From assembly GCA_964607015.1 (NCBI GenBank), contig CAZSHN010000002.1:1-56388 (forward strand): DNA of 56,388 nt, read 5' to 3'. The translations under genes were made by a program, and so were the position numbers. Numbering within the stretch: position 1 is the first letter of the stretch; the number at the start of each line of letters is the position of its first letter. This document shows, one piece after another, positions 15,025 through 23,667 of the stretch. The notes beneath the pieces are model-generated. The model searched no databases. It had not been told where the DNA came from and saw only the letters and a list, made by a program, of their open reading frames with translations. This DNA comes from CAYUNN01 sp964607015 (GTDB lineage: Bacteria > Patescibacteriota > Minisyncoccia > Minisyncoccales > JAGGXC01).

Positions 15025-16383
15025 ATGGCTAAAAACAAAAACAACAATTTCAACTCTTCAAACAAACTTCCTCCTCAAGATAAAGAGGCCGAAAAGTCAT
15101 TAATCGGCTCTTTAATGCTTAGCGAAAAAGCAATCTATAAGGTGATTGACTTTTTAACTCCCGATGATTTTTATAGAGACTCTAATAGAAAAATCTATCA
15201 AGCAATGGTAGATTTATTCGAAAAGCAGGAAGCAATCGATGTATTGTCGGTAACTACCCGCTTAAAAGAAATGAAGGAGCTGGAAAATATAGGAGGATCT
15301 ACTTATTTATCAGAATGTATCAATTCAGTTCCTACCGCTTCTCATGTTTTAAACTATGCAAAAATAATTCAGAAGAAGAGAATATTAAGAAATTTAATTG
15401 ATGCCTCTTATGATATTGGAGAATTGGGATACGATGAAAGAGAAGATATTGATGTTACTTTAGATAAAGCAGAAAAAAGAATTTTCAGCGTAGCTCAACA
15501 AAGTCTAACTCAATCATTTTCCGCAGTAAAAGATAATTTAGTAGAAGCTTTTGAAAGAATAGAAAGTCTCTCAGAAAACAGAGATGCGGTAAGAGGAGCT
15601 TCTACTGGATTTGTTGATTTAGACAAGATAATATCTGGTTTCCAGAAATCGAACTTCATAATTTTGGCAGCAAGACCAAGTCTTGGTAAAAGCTCCCTTG
15701 CTTTAGATTTTGCAAGAAATATTGCTACAAAAGAAAATACACCTGTAGGTATTTTCAGCTTAGAAATGTCTACCGATCAAATAGTAGACAGGTTAATTGC
15801 TAGCGAAGCAAACATTGATCTTTGGAAGATAAGAACTGGATATCTTTCAGATTCTGGAGAAAATAATGATTTTGTTAAAATAAGGCACGCTTTAGATACT
15901 TTAAATAATGCTCCTATTTACATAGATGATGCTGCTAACGTAAATGTGCTCCAGATGAGAGCAATGGCTAGAAGGCTACAGGCAGAAAAAGGATTAGGAT
16001 TAATCATTATCGATTATCTCCAGCTTATTGAGCCAAAAACTTCTTTTGACTCAATTGTTCGTCAGATAACAGAAATATCAAGAGCATTAAAGGGATTAGC
16101 GAAAGAATTAAATATTCCTGTCTTAGCATTGTCTCAGTTGTCACGTGCAGTAGAACAAAGAACTCCTCAGGTACCAAGATTGTCTGACCTTAGAGAATCA
16201 GGTGCTTTAGAGCAAGACGCAGACGTTGTTATGTTCATTCACCGAGAAGATCGTTACAGACCCGAAACTTCAAGAAAAAATATTGCTGATATCATTGTAG
16301 CGAAACACCGTAACGGTCCAATCGGGAAAGTAGAACTTTTCTTTAATGAAAGATTAGCTTCTTTTAGAAACTTAGAGAAATAA
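15025..16383 (+). CDS. dnaB: Replicative DNA helicase DnaB
   Basis: A hexameric replication-fork helicase of 452 residues. The N-terminal DnaB domain is PPQDKEAEKSLIGSLMLS to about residue 115. The RecA-like domain has Walker A ARPSLGKSSLALDFA (near 222), Walker B LIIIDYLQLI (near 330), and the HR-finger/DNA-binding end ALEQDADVVMFIHRED. No intein interrupts the P-loop, which is a common insertion site. It starts 47 nt after cysS and ends 5 nt before recR. Confidence 0.97.
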   Translation: MAKNKNNNFNSSNKLPPQDKEAEKSLIGSLMLSEKAIYKVIDFLTPDDFYRDSNRKIYQAMVDLFEKQEAIDVLSVTTRLKEMKELENIGGSTYLSECINSVPTASHVLNYAKIIQKKRILRNLIDASYDIGELGYDEREDIDVTLDKAEKRIFSVAQQSLTQSFSAVKDNLVEAFERIESLSENRDAVRGASTGFVDLDKIISGFQKSNFIILAARPSLGKSSLALDFARNIATKENTPVGIFSLEMSTDQIVDRLIASEANIDLWKIRTGYLSDSGENNDFVKIRHALDTLNNAPIYIDDAANVNVLQMRAMARRLQAEKGLGLIIIDYLQLIEPKTSFDSIVRQITEISRALKGLAKELNIPVLALSQLSRAVEQRTPQVPRLSDLRESGALEQDADVVMFIHREDRYRPETSRKNIADIIVAKHRNGPIGKVELFFNERLASFRNLEK

Positions 16384-16388
16384 AAAAA

Positions 16389-17003
16389 GTGTACCCGAAA
16401 TCGATCCAAAAACTGATCAAACAATTTTCTAATTTCCCATCCGTTGGTCCAAAAACAGCAGCTCGTTTTGTATTCTATCTTCTAAATTCACCAAAAGGAG
16501 AAACAGAACAATTAATAGAAACAATATCAAGATTGTCAGAACAAGTAAAACAATGTTCTTTTTGCTTTAAGTCGTTTGAAGGTGAAGGAAATTTATGCGA
16601 AATATGTTCTAACACTGGAAGAAATAGATCAAAAATTTGTGTAGTAGAGAAAGAAATAGATCTCAATGCTATTGAAAAAACTAAAATATACAAAGGAGTT
16701 TATTTTATTTTAGGAGGAAACATCTCTCTTAAAAAAGACTCTGAAGAAAAGATAAGACTAAAAGAGCTAATTGAAAGAATAAAAGATCCCGCTTCTTTTC
16801 ATCTGTTCAACGCTTCTTTTGAAGAAATTATAATAGCAACCAATCCAACTACCGAAGGAGAAGCAACGAGCAGGCTTCTAAAAGCAAAACTTTCTCCTTT
16901 TAATAAAAAAATAACCACTCTAGGACGTGGTTTGCCAACGGGCGGAGAATTAGAATATGCAGATGAAGAAACACTAGAAGAAGCGCTGAACAGAAGAAAA
17001 TAA
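16389..17003 (+). CDS. recR: Recombination protein RecR
   Basis: A 204-residue ring-forming DNA-clamp protein of the RecFOR gap-repair pathway. An HhH motif (FPSVGPKTAARFVFYLL) comes first, then a C4 zinc finger (CSFCFKSFEGEG and CEICSN, near residues 57-77), then a Toprim domain (ICVVEKEIDLNAIEKT) and the Walker-like end TTLGRGLPTGGELEYAD. The start codon is GTG at 16389, 5 nt after the dnaB stop and without a Shine-Dalgarno, so translational coupling is likely. Confidence 0.95.
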   Translation: MYPKSIQKLIKQFSNFPSVGPKTAARFVFYLLNSPKGETEQLIETISRLSEQVKQCSFCFKSFEGEGNLCEICSNTGRNRSKICVVEKEIDLNAIEKTKIYKGVYFILGGNISLKKDSEEKIRLKELIERIKDPASFHLFNASFEEIIIATNPTTEGEATSRLLKAKLSPFNKKITTLGRGLPTGGELEYADEETLEEALNRRK

Positions 17004-17027
17004 AACTCCCCTATTATTAAAAAAATG

Positions 17028-17055
17028 AGCCATTTTAGAAAAAAATGGCTTTTTT
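17028..17055 (+). terminator. Bidirectional terminator after recR
   Basis: Stem AGCCATTTT/AAAATGGCT followed by T5 on the plus strand. The minus side also has a T-run, so it can also end the convergent microgene transcript from 17196. Confidence 0.85.
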
Positions 17056-17091
17056 ATAGATAGAGATATTTTATTGTTTAAAAGATCGTCC

Positions 17092-17196
17092 TTATTGTTG
17101 TTCTAACAGGAACGTTCTTACTTCCTCTTTGTTGTCGGAGTTGAGAACCATTACTTCTCCGCCAACTTGCACCATTGTGCTTCCAGGAATTATCAT
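17092..17196 (-). CDS. 34-residue microprotein after rplU
   Basis: A 35-codon frame beginning MIIPGSTMVQVGGEVMVLN and ending EEVRTFLLEQQ. The ATG at 17196 is preceded by GAGGTGGAAGGA; a second in-frame ATG at 17217 would give 41 residues but overlaps the expected start of transcription. It has its own strong promoter (17218-17247) and a terminator at 17028-17055. It looks like a compact beta-hairpin protein; no family is recognised. Confidence 0.55.
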   Translation of the reverse strand: MIIPGSTMVQVGGEVMVLNSDNKEEVRTFLLEQQ

Positions 17197-17217
17197 CTTT
17201 CCTTCCACCTCATCCAT

Positions 17218-17247
17218 ATTATATCACAGATGCCTATATTTTGTCAA
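17218..17247 (-). promoter_or_regulatory. Strong promoter of the 34-residue microprotein gene
   Basis: Minus strand TTGACA, an 18-base spacer and TATAAT with extended TGA. It begins 5 nt after the rplU stop codon. Confidence 0.75.
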
Positions 17248-17252
17248 GGGTA

Positions 17253-17564
17253 TTACGCCTCTATCTTTTCTATCTCTATCTTGGTAAAAGGCTGGCGATG
17301 TCCTTTCTTTGATTTTTGTCTTGTTTTTGGTTTGTAATGAAAAACAATTACCTTCTCTCCTTTTCCATGCTCTAGAATTTTAGCAACAACTTTAGCTCCT
17401 TTAACGAAAGGAGTTCCAATTTGTTTTTTTCCATTCTTTTCTACCAACAACACTTCATTAAAGGTTACTTTTCCGCCTTCCTTCTTGTCTATTTTTTCAA
17501 TTTTTATCTTGTCTCCCGGAGAAACTAAATATTGCTTTCCTCCAGTTTTGATTACAGCAATCAT
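17253..17564 (-). CDS. rplU: Large ribosomal subunit protein bL21
   Basis: A 103-residue protein, full length for bL21: MIAVIKTGGKQYLVSPGDKI at the start, the basic KPKTRQKSKKGHRQPFTKI rRNA-binding loop near the end. Normally rpmA (bL27) follows rplU, but here the next item is a promoter and a 34-codon microgene, so the usual pair is split. rmuC lies 28 nt upstream on the same strand. Confidence 0.96.
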   Translation of the reverse strand: MIAVIKTGGKQYLVSPGDKIKIEKIDKKEGGKVTFNEVLLVEKNGKKQIGTPFVKGAKVVAKILEHGKGEKVIVFHYKPKTRQKSKKGHRQPFTKIEIEKIEA

Positions 17565-17592
17565 GTTAAATAATTTAAATTAATAATTAAAA

Positions 17593-18609
17593 TCAAGATT
17601 GATCTGGTTTGTCTACTTCTAATGGTTTAACTGATTTCTCTTTTTCTGTCAATCTAGCCAGATCTTTATCAACCTTAGAAAACTCTTTATAAGTTTTGTT
17701 ATAAGAATTAACTGTTGTTTTTAAATGATAACCAAGCTTTTGAAGAAATTCCTCATAATTCAATAAGTGCTTCCTTAAATACTCTACTTGGGTTCTTATC
17801 TGTTTAGCAGACTCTTCAATCTGAAGAGCTCTGAGTCCCTGAAGAACAGTTTGAAGATAAGCATAAAAAGAAGTTGGAGAAACTACGATCACATGCTTGT
17901 CTTTAAAAGCATACTCAATCAAATCAGAAGTACTGCTCTTTATTCCTCCGACTTGGTTTACCAACAAGTCATAATAAATTCCTTCCGAAGGAATAAACAT
18001 GAAGGCAAAATCCATTGTTTCTTCGCTTGGTCTAATATATTTTGAAGTTTCTTCAATTCTATTTTTTAAATCATTCCTGAAATCCTTCTCTAAACTTTTC
18101 TTCTTCTCTGGGTCATCTTCTTCTACTATCCTATTATAATTTTCCAGAGAAAATTTAGCATCAATTGGTATTATCTTGTCTTTGACAAAAATAACAGCAT
18201 CAACTACATCTCCATTCTTAAACTTATACTGACACTGATACTGGTGAGGCTGAAAAATATTTTTAAGCAATGTTTCTAAAAAATATTCTCCTAAGATTCC
18301 TCTTTGTTTTGGATTAGCCAAAACATCAGTCAACTTCCCTAATTGATTCTTAACATCAACCACATTCTTGTGATCGGAATGCATTTTTTCCAGCTGAGAA
18401 GTAACATCTTTAACAATCTTATTACTCTCTTGTAATTGATTTTGCAAAGACTCCATGCTCTTTTCTCTTGAATATTTCATCTCTTCTTTTATCTCCTTTA
18501 ACTCTTCTCTAAAAACAGAAAAATCTCCCCTATTCCCTTTTAAAAGAAGATAAAAAGTCACGAAAATCAGTATAGCAATAACACCTAAAAGAGCTAATTC
18601 CATGGTCAT
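17593..18609 (-). CDS. rmuC: RmuC-family putative recombination-limiting nuclease
   Basis: A 338-residue protein: one N-terminal membrane helix (LLGVIAILIFVTFYLLL), a coiled coil to about residue 95, then the RmuC core. The core holds a PD-(D/E)XK-type site, with GDVVDAVIFVKDKIIPIDAK, and the FMFIPSEGIYYDLL motif. RmuC limits recombination between short inverted repeats in E. coli. Two ATGs, at 18609 and 18603, are equally possible. It forms a minus-strand pair with rplU. Confidence 0.9.
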   Translation of the reverse strand: MTMELALLGVIAILIFVTFYLLLKGNRGDFSVFREELKEIKEEMKYSREKSMESLQNQLQESNKIVKDVTSQLEKMHSDHKNVVDVKNQLGKLTDVLANPKQRGILGEYFLETLLKNIFQPHQYQCQYKFKNGDVVDAVIFVKDKIIPIDAKFSLENYNRIVEEDDPEKKKSLEKDFRNDLKNRIEETSKYIRPSEETMDFAFMFIPSEGIYYDLLVNQVGGIKSSTSDLIEYAFKDKHVIVVSPTSFYAYLQTVLQGLRALQIEESAKQIRTQVEYLRKHLLNYEEFLQKLGYHLKTTVNSYNKTYKEFSKVDKDLARLTEKEKSVKPLEVDKPDQS

Positions 18610-18619
18610 AATATTAGCA

Positions 18620-19576
18620 TCAATTCATTAAAATTTCAACTAGAACAAACAAGACGTATATCTCAATCAAAAATAATGCTTCTTTCTTATCTATTTCCTG
18701 TCCGGTACGAGAAAAAACCAAGAAAGAAAACACAGCAATAACAGTAAAAACTACTCCTGCAAGATAAACAGAAGGCACAGACAATTCAAAGGGAGAAATA
18801 AGGGCAACCAACCCAAGGGCTAAAGAAGAATTAACCACTATTGATCCAAGAGCATCACCAACAATCATTTCATTATGCCCCATAATAATAGATCTTACTC
18901 CAAAAACAATTTCAGGAATAGAAGTCCCAAAGGCAACTAGAAATATTCCTAATATAATCAAAGGAAGGTCAAATTGATTGGCTAGTTCTGTTGCTGAATA
19001 AACAACCCCTTCGGCGCTTAACAAAAGAACAACTACCGCTATCAAGAAAATACTCAAATCTTTAATAAAACCCTTAAAACTCACCCAATCTCTTTTAAAA
19101 TGGTTGGAAAACTTTTTGGTAAATCTTTCTTCTTGGCTAAAAAGCCTATAAAAATAAAACAACAACCCAAACAATAAAACCAATCCATCGAACCGAGAAA
19201 GACCGCCGTCAATTATTAAGATCAAAGGTAAAAAAGCAATAAAGGCAGCATAAATAGCAGATCTTTGCAAAATCTTACCTTCCAATTTCAAACCATTAGC
19301 AACAATTGCTGCTATTCCTACTACTAAGGTAAGAATAATAATATTAGAGCCAATAATGTTTCCAACAGAAAGTTCTGGTGTCTGATGAAGAGCAGAAGTT
19401 AGTCCAATAAATATCTCTGGCAAAGAAGTAGTAAAGGCCATTAAAATCGAGGCAACAACAAATTCTCTCCAACCTAAAAATTGAGCTATCCTAGTTAAGG
19501 ACCTAACAATCCATGCACCAGCACGAACTAAGACAAAACAAGATAAGATAAAAATTAATATGTATATACCAGCCAT
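18620..19576 (-). CDS. Calcium/sodium antiporter of the CaCA family
   Basis: A 318-residue, roughly ten-helix exchanger with both alpha repeats: AFTTSLPEIFIGLTSA with VGNIIGSNI near residues 48-80, and AFGTSIPEIVFGVRS with VGDALGSIVVNSS near 215-250. The inverted duplicated architecture, about 318 residues, matches YrbG-like exchangers that swap Ca2+ for Na+ or K+. It lies 7 nt from the downstream permease and upstream of rmuC on the same strand, so these form a transport-gene run with the P-type ATPase. Confidence 0.9.
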   Translation of the reverse strand: MAGIYILIFILSCFVLVRAGAWIVRSLTRIAQFLGWREFVVASILMAFTTSLPEIFIGLTSALHQTPELSVGNIIGSNIIILTLVVGIAAIVANGLKLEGKILQRSAIYAAFIAFLPLILIIDGGLSRFDGLVLLFGLLFYFYRLFSQEERFTKKFSNHFKRDWVSFKGFIKDLSIFLIAVVVLLLSAEGVVYSATELANQFDLPLIILGIFLVAFGTSIPEIVFGVRSIIMGHNEMIVGDALGSIVVNSSLALGLVALISPFELSVPSVYLAGVVFTVIAVFSFLVFSRTGQEIDKKEALFLIEIYVLFVLVEILMN

Positions 19577-19583
19577 GCACTAC

Positions 19584-20696
19584 TTAAAAAAGATAAATAA
19601 CTTTATAAGCAATAGCCAACATAAAAATAAGCATCAAAGGAATGGTTATCTTAAAAGCTTTTCTTCCTTTTAATTTCTGATACATGAGAAGAATTAATAT
19701 CCCGTCAATTCCAAGAGTTATTGCTCCAACAAAAGAAATAACTCCAATAAAACTAAATCCAATTAAGAATAAAAATAAAGGAACGAAACAGGAAATTACA
19801 AAAGAAAGATTCTTATTCATTTTCAAGTCGTACCAAAGAGTCTTTTTTAAAGTAAGACCAAGAATTATAAAAGAAGTGAAGGTAGTCAGAAGCCCGAAAG
19901 CAAGAACCAGACTAATAATTTTATCATCCAAGAAATTCCTTAGCCCTTCAATAGCATCTACAGAAGTTTCTCCCCCGCTAATTCCAACAACTATAAAGAT
20001 AAACGAAATATAAGCAATAATTGGAATTATTACAGCGATAGGAATAATCTTTTTTAAAAGATGTTTGTCTTTACCAAGCATTTCTTCAACCTCAGGAATA
20101 AGTCCTATTCCCCACAACGAAAAAAGGATTGGACCATAAGGAAGAAACAGATTTCCTTTATCGGTAGAAAAATAAACATTATTTAATTCAAAACAAGGCA
20201 ATCCTCTAAAGAAAATAACAATCATTATTCCAAAGAACAAAACTAATCCTAAAAACTCTATTTTGGAAACCATCCCGATTCCAAAAAAGATAATAACAGA
20301 GCCAAGGATAAAATAAACTAAGGTATACATAAGTTCAGACCCACCAAAGTAAGGAGAAAGTAAATCAGAAAAAAACTTCCCTCCGATTATAAGATAAGAA
20401 AGAAGAACTCCGAACATTCCTGTAACAAAAGATGCTAACGATATTCTCTTCCCCCACTTTCCTAAATGAAAATTGGCAAAGCCCGGAGATCTCAAAAAAT
20501 CAGGAGTTTTTAAAGCAATATCACTAAAAATTAACTGCATAATAATAGCCAGAGCTCCTAATCCTATAAAATATCCGATTACTATCCAAGTGCCTGATTG
20601 AACAGTAATATATGGCAAAGCAAACAATCCTACCCCAATAATAGTTCCTGAAAGCGTACAAACCCCATAAACAAACTTTTTAACAATAGAATTCAT
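19584..20696 (-). CDS. Amino-acid permease (HAAAP/SLC38-like)
   Basis: A 370-residue protein with about 11 membrane helices. The first helix has the broken-helix substrate motif GTIIGVGLFALPYITVQSG, typical of hydroxy/aromatic amino-acid permeases in the APC superfamily. LFSLWGIGLIPEVEEMLG near residue 195 matches helix 6. Proton or sodium coupling is likely for the family. The substrate cannot be predicted. It lies 7 nt upstream of the exchanger gene. Confidence 0.85.
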   Translation of the reverse strand: MNSIVKKFVYGVCTLSGTIIGVGLFALPYITVQSGTWIVIGYFIGLGALAIIMQLIFSDIALKTPDFLRSPGFANFHLGKWGKRISLASFVTGMFGVLLSYLIIGGKFFSDLLSPYFGGSELMYTLVYFILGSVIIFFGIGMVSKIEFLGLVLFFGIMIVIFFRGLPCFELNNVYFSTDKGNLFLPYGPILFSLWGIGLIPEVEEMLGKDKHLLKKIIPIAVIIPIIAYISFIFIVVGISGGETSVDAIEGLRNFLDDKIISLVLAFGLLTTFTSFIILGLTLKKTLWYDLKMNKNLSFVISCFVPLFLFLIGFSFIGVISFVGAITLGIDGILILLMYQKLKGRKAFKITIPLMLIFMLAIAYKVIYLF

Positions 20697-20738
20697 AAAA
20701 ACAGTTTTACTTTAATTTACAATCTTTAAACCTTTCTT

Positions 20739-23306
20739 TTATTTAAGACTTTTTTTGACGATAAAATACCATTTAGTAATTTCAATAGACATTAATTTAA
20801 CAGAAGAAAGAGCTAATATAATAACCCAATCATAAAAACTTAATGCTGTTGTTTTTAAAAGGACCTGAAAAGGATGAAAGTAAACAGCAGCAACCATCAT
20901 CAATACTCCAAAAAGAAAACCCATGATCAAATGCTTGTTTGAAAATATATTAATATTCCAAATATTTCTTCTTAAGCTTTTGCAAGAAAAAACATAAAGC
21001 AAAGTTGCCATAGCAAGCATTGTGAAAAGCATTGTTCTGATATAAACGAGGTCATGACCCTGGTCCATTAATAAAAAGAAAACTATAAGTAAAATTGTAT
21101 CAGTGACAGCCCCGATAATGAAAATTATTGTTTTCATTGCTTGAGTCAACAAAGGAACATTATGACCCTGGGGTTTTTGTTTCATTAAATCTTTCTCTTT
21201 TGATTCAAATGCTAAAGCAAGGCCAGGAAAACCATCATTAGCAAGATTCACCCACAGAATTTGAACGGCAGTAACAGGCAAAGGAAGACCAGCTAAAATA
21301 CTGCCACTAATTAATATAATTTCGGTGAATGCGTCAGCAAGCAAATAAGTAATAACTTTTCTAATATTATCAAGAATAGCCCTTCCTTCTTCGACTGCTG
21401 CTACAATAATAGAAAAACTATCATTTAATAAAATTAAATCTGAGGTTTCTCTAGCAACCTCAGTTCCCGATCCAATAGCAACTCCAATATCAGCTTTTTT
21501 AAGAGCAGGTGCGTCGTTAATCCCGTCTCCGGTCATTGCAACGACTTCTCCTTTTTCCTGCCAAGCTTCAATGATTCTCATTTTATGCTTTGGTTCTACC
21601 CGAGCATAAATTTGGATTTTTTCCAATCTCTTTTCTAATTCTGCGTCTGACATCTTATCAAGCTTCGTTCCCTCTAAAATATTTTCTTCTTTCATTTTAA
21701 ACCCAAGCTCTTCAGCTATTGCTTTTGCAGTAAGCTTATGGTCACCGGTAACGATAATTGGCCTCATTCCTGCTTTACGACAAACGCTCATTGCTTTTTT
21801 AACCTCTTTTCTTACTGGGTCTTTTAAAAGAACGAGTCCGGCAAAATCAAGCTTTTTTGTCATTTCTCCAATTGGTTTTTTAATTTTTGTTTCTTTGTAA
21901 GCACTAGCTACAACTCTTAACCCCTGGCTAGCAAATTTCTCTAATTCTTTTTTGAGTTCTCTTTCCTTATTCTTAGTTAATTTACAAATAGCAATAACTT
22001 TCTCTGGAGCTCCGCAGACATAAAGAACCTTCTTGTCTCCTTCTTTGTAAAGAGCAGCGGCATATTTATTAATAGGATTAAACGACGATTCAGATATTTT
22101 ATCTTTTTCAAAGCTTTTGTCCTTTTCTAGTCCAATTTCATTAATACCTGCTTCTAACAAAGCTTGATCAGTAGGTCTTCCTCTAAAAATCCACTTATCC
22201 TTAGATTCGCTTGGATTTTCTAAAAATGCTTCTGAGGTTAGTGCTCCTGCCTTGATAGCCATCTTCTTTTTTCCGTAAGCGCCAACTACTTTCATTTTTC
22301 CTTCAGTCAGGGTAGCAGTTTTATCAGTACAAATAACGGAGGTACTTCCAAGTGTTTCTGCTGAAGATAATTTTCTGACCAATCCTTTCTTTTTAAGGAT
22401 TCTTCTCATTCCCAATGAAAGAATTACCGTCATAGCAACCGGAAGCCCTTCTGGAATAGAAGCAACTGCTATTGCGACTGCCGTGCTAAACATTTCTACA
22501 AAATCTTGACCAGTCAATATCCCTTCTATAAAAACACCAAAAGAAATTAACGAAATTAAAATCCCAACCATTTTGGAAAAACGAGCTAGTTTTTTCTGGT
22601 ACGGAGTTTCTTCTTCCTTTGTTTCGCCCACCATTTCTGCTATTTTCCCAATTTCGGTTTTTTCTCCAGTAGCCGTAACTACTACCTTCGCTTTACCATC
22701 TTCTATTACTGTTCCCATGTAGACCATATTATCTCTATCTGCTAAAGTAGTTTCTTCTTTTAAAATTTCTTTTCCTTTGCTAGCGGCAAGCCATTCTCCA
22801 GTCAATGCCATTTCATTCACTTTAAGATTGTGCTCTTCGATAATCCTTCCATCGGCAGAAATTTTATCACCTGGATTAAGAATTATAATATCTCCCGGAA
22901 CCAATTGAGAAGAATCAATTATTTTTAATCTTCCTTCTCTTAAAACTTCTGCTTCATGCTTAACCACTCTTCTTAACTCTTCTAATGTTTTTGATGCCTT
23001 GTTCTCCTGAACAAAACCAACGATTGCATTTAAAAATACAGCCGCGAGAATAACAATAGAATCTGTTCCTTCTCCAAATAAAAAAGTAACAATTCCAGCA
23101 ATTAATAAGATGTAAATTAAAGGACTGCGAAATTGCTCTAAAAATACTTTGATCTTAGAAGAAGACTTTTTTTCTGAAAGTAAATTAGGGCCAAATTTTT
23201 TTCGCCTTTTATTTACTTCTTTTTCGTCAAGTCCTTTGTTCTCGTCAGTATCAAGAGCTTTCACTGCTTCTTCCCAAGAAATATTATGCCATTTTTTCTC
23301 CTCCAT
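20739..23306 (-). CDS. P2-type cation-transporting ATPase (Ca2+-like) with DKTATLT site
   Basis: An 855-residue pump. The order is: N-terminal actuator part (WEEAVKALDTDENKGL), helices 1-2, actuator loop ALTGEWLAA (near 167), PEGLPVAMTV (285), phosphorylation site CTDKTATLT (Asp328), hinge MTGDGINDAPAL, then helices 5-10 with NLANDGFPGLALAFE. The PEGLP and Asn-Asp residues fit Ca2+ or Mn2+ ATPases (P2A). The conserved Gly of DKTGTLT is Ala331 (codon GCT). The ATG is 8 nt after TGTTATAAT with no Shine-Dalgarno. Confidence 0.92.
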   Translation of the reverse strand: MEEKKWHNISWEEAVKALDTDENKGLDEKEVNKRRKKFGPNLLSEKKSSSKIKVFLEQFRSPLIYILLIAGIVTFLFGEGTDSIVILAAVFLNAIVGFVQENKASKTLEELRRVVKHEAEVLREGRLKIIDSSQLVPGDIIILNPGDKISADGRIIEEHNLKVNEMALTGEWLAASKGKEILKEETTLADRDNMVYMGTVIEDGKAKVVVTATGEKTEIGKIAEMVGETKEEETPYQKKLARFSKMVGILISLISFGVFIEGILTGQDFVEMFSTAVAIAVASIPEGLPVAMTVILSLGMRRILKKKGLVRKLSSAETLGSTSVICTDKTATLTEGKMKVVGAYGKKKMAIKAGALTSEAFLENPSESKDKWIFRGRPTDQALLEAGINEIGLEKDKSFEKDKISESSFNPINKYAAALYKEGDKKVLYVCGAPEKVIAICKLTKNKERELKKELEKFASQGLRVVASAYKETKIKKPIGEMTKKLDFAGLVLLKDPVRKEVKKAMSVCRKAGMRPIIVTGDHKLTAKAIAEELGFKMKEENILEGTKLDKMSDAELEKRLEKIQIYARVEPKHKMRIIEAWQEKGEVVAMTGDGINDAPALKKADIGVAIGSGTEVARETSDLILLNDSFSIIVAAVEEGRAILDNIRKVITYLLADAFTEIILISGSILAGLPLPVTAVQILWVNLANDGFPGLALAFESKEKDLMKQKPQGHNVPLLTQAMKTIIFIIGAVTDTILLIVFFLLMDQGHDLVYIRTMLFTMLAMATLLYVFSCKSLRRNIWNINIFSNKHLIMGFLFGVLMMVAAVYFHPFQVLLKTTALSFYDWVIILALSSVKLMSIEITKWYFIVKKSLK

Positions 23307-23314
23307 ATATTATT

Positions 23315-23323
23315 ATTATAACA
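23315..23323 (-). promoter_or_regulatory. Extended -10 directly before the P-type ATPase gene
   Basis: TGTTATAAT on the minus strand ends 8 nt upstream of the ATG at 23306; leaderless geometry. Confidence 0.55.
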
Positions 23324-23372
23324 AAAAATAGAGCCTTTTCTAGCTACAAATTTGTGGATTTTTAAATAGTTC

Positions 23373-23397
23373 AGAGAGCGCCTCTTTGGCGCTCTCT
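23373..23397 (-). terminator. Terminator of the acidic microprotein unit
   Basis: A perfect 10-bp stem AGAGAGCGCC/GGCGCTCTCT with a 5-base loop, 12 nt after the stop of the 30-codon ORF. The flanking U-tract is short, but the stem is strong. Confidence 0.7.
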
Positions 23398-23409
23398 TTA
23401 AAAAACTAA

Positions 23410-23502
23410 CTACTCTTCGTCTTCATCTTCTTCGTCTTCATCTTCGTCTTCATCTTCTTCGTCTTGAAGGAAAAAGTTAAGACCTGGTTTTGTTTCGAAC
23501 AT
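23410..23502 (-). CDS. 30-residue microprotein with a polyacidic tail
   Basis: A 31-codon frame: MFETKPGLNFFLQ followed by 17 consecutive Asp/Glu residues. The short frame alone would be weak evidence. It is however the only ORF in a discrete unit with a near-consensus promoter (23622-23650), a leader with two hairpins, and a terminator. The Shine-Dalgarno is weak (AAGGAA, 13 nt upstream). No family is recognised. An acidic tail could mimic nucleic acid or bind a basic partner or a cation. Confidence 0.5.
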   Translation of the reverse strand: MFETKPGLNFFLQDEEDEDEDEDEEDEDEE

Positions 23503-23537
23503 GTTTCTTTCAGAAGATTCCTTAAAATTAACAAGAA

Positions 23538-23607
23538 GAGCTAAAATAGCTCGCCTTGAACAAAAAGAACCTCTTTTTTAAAGGAATAGCAAGTCGACCT
23601 AACTTGC
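23538..23607 (-). promoter_or_regulatory. Structured leader of the acidic microprotein gene
   Basis: Two clean hairpins lie between the promoter and the ORF. One is GCAAGT/ACTTGC (23589-23607) at the transcript's 5' end. The other is GAGCTA-TTT-TAGCTC (23538-23552). No known riboswitch class is recognised. Confidence 0.45.
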
Positions 23608-23621
23608 TCTCTGTCTCAACA

Positions 23622-23650
23622 AAAATACTAAATTAAACAATCATTGTCAA
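23622..23650 (-). promoter_or_regulatory. Promoter of the acidic microprotein gene
   Basis: Minus strand TTGACA, a 17-base spacer and TATTTT, 17 nt after the stop codon of the upstream membrane-protein gene. Confidence 0.7.
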
Positions 23651-23667
23651 TAGAGATTATCAACAGA

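Noticed and set aside
23400..23502. The GAA/GAC-rich stretch as a simple-sequence repeat only
   Set aside because: It is low-complexity, but it keeps one reading frame with start and stop inside a unit with promoter and terminator, so it was kept as a possible microprotein gene.
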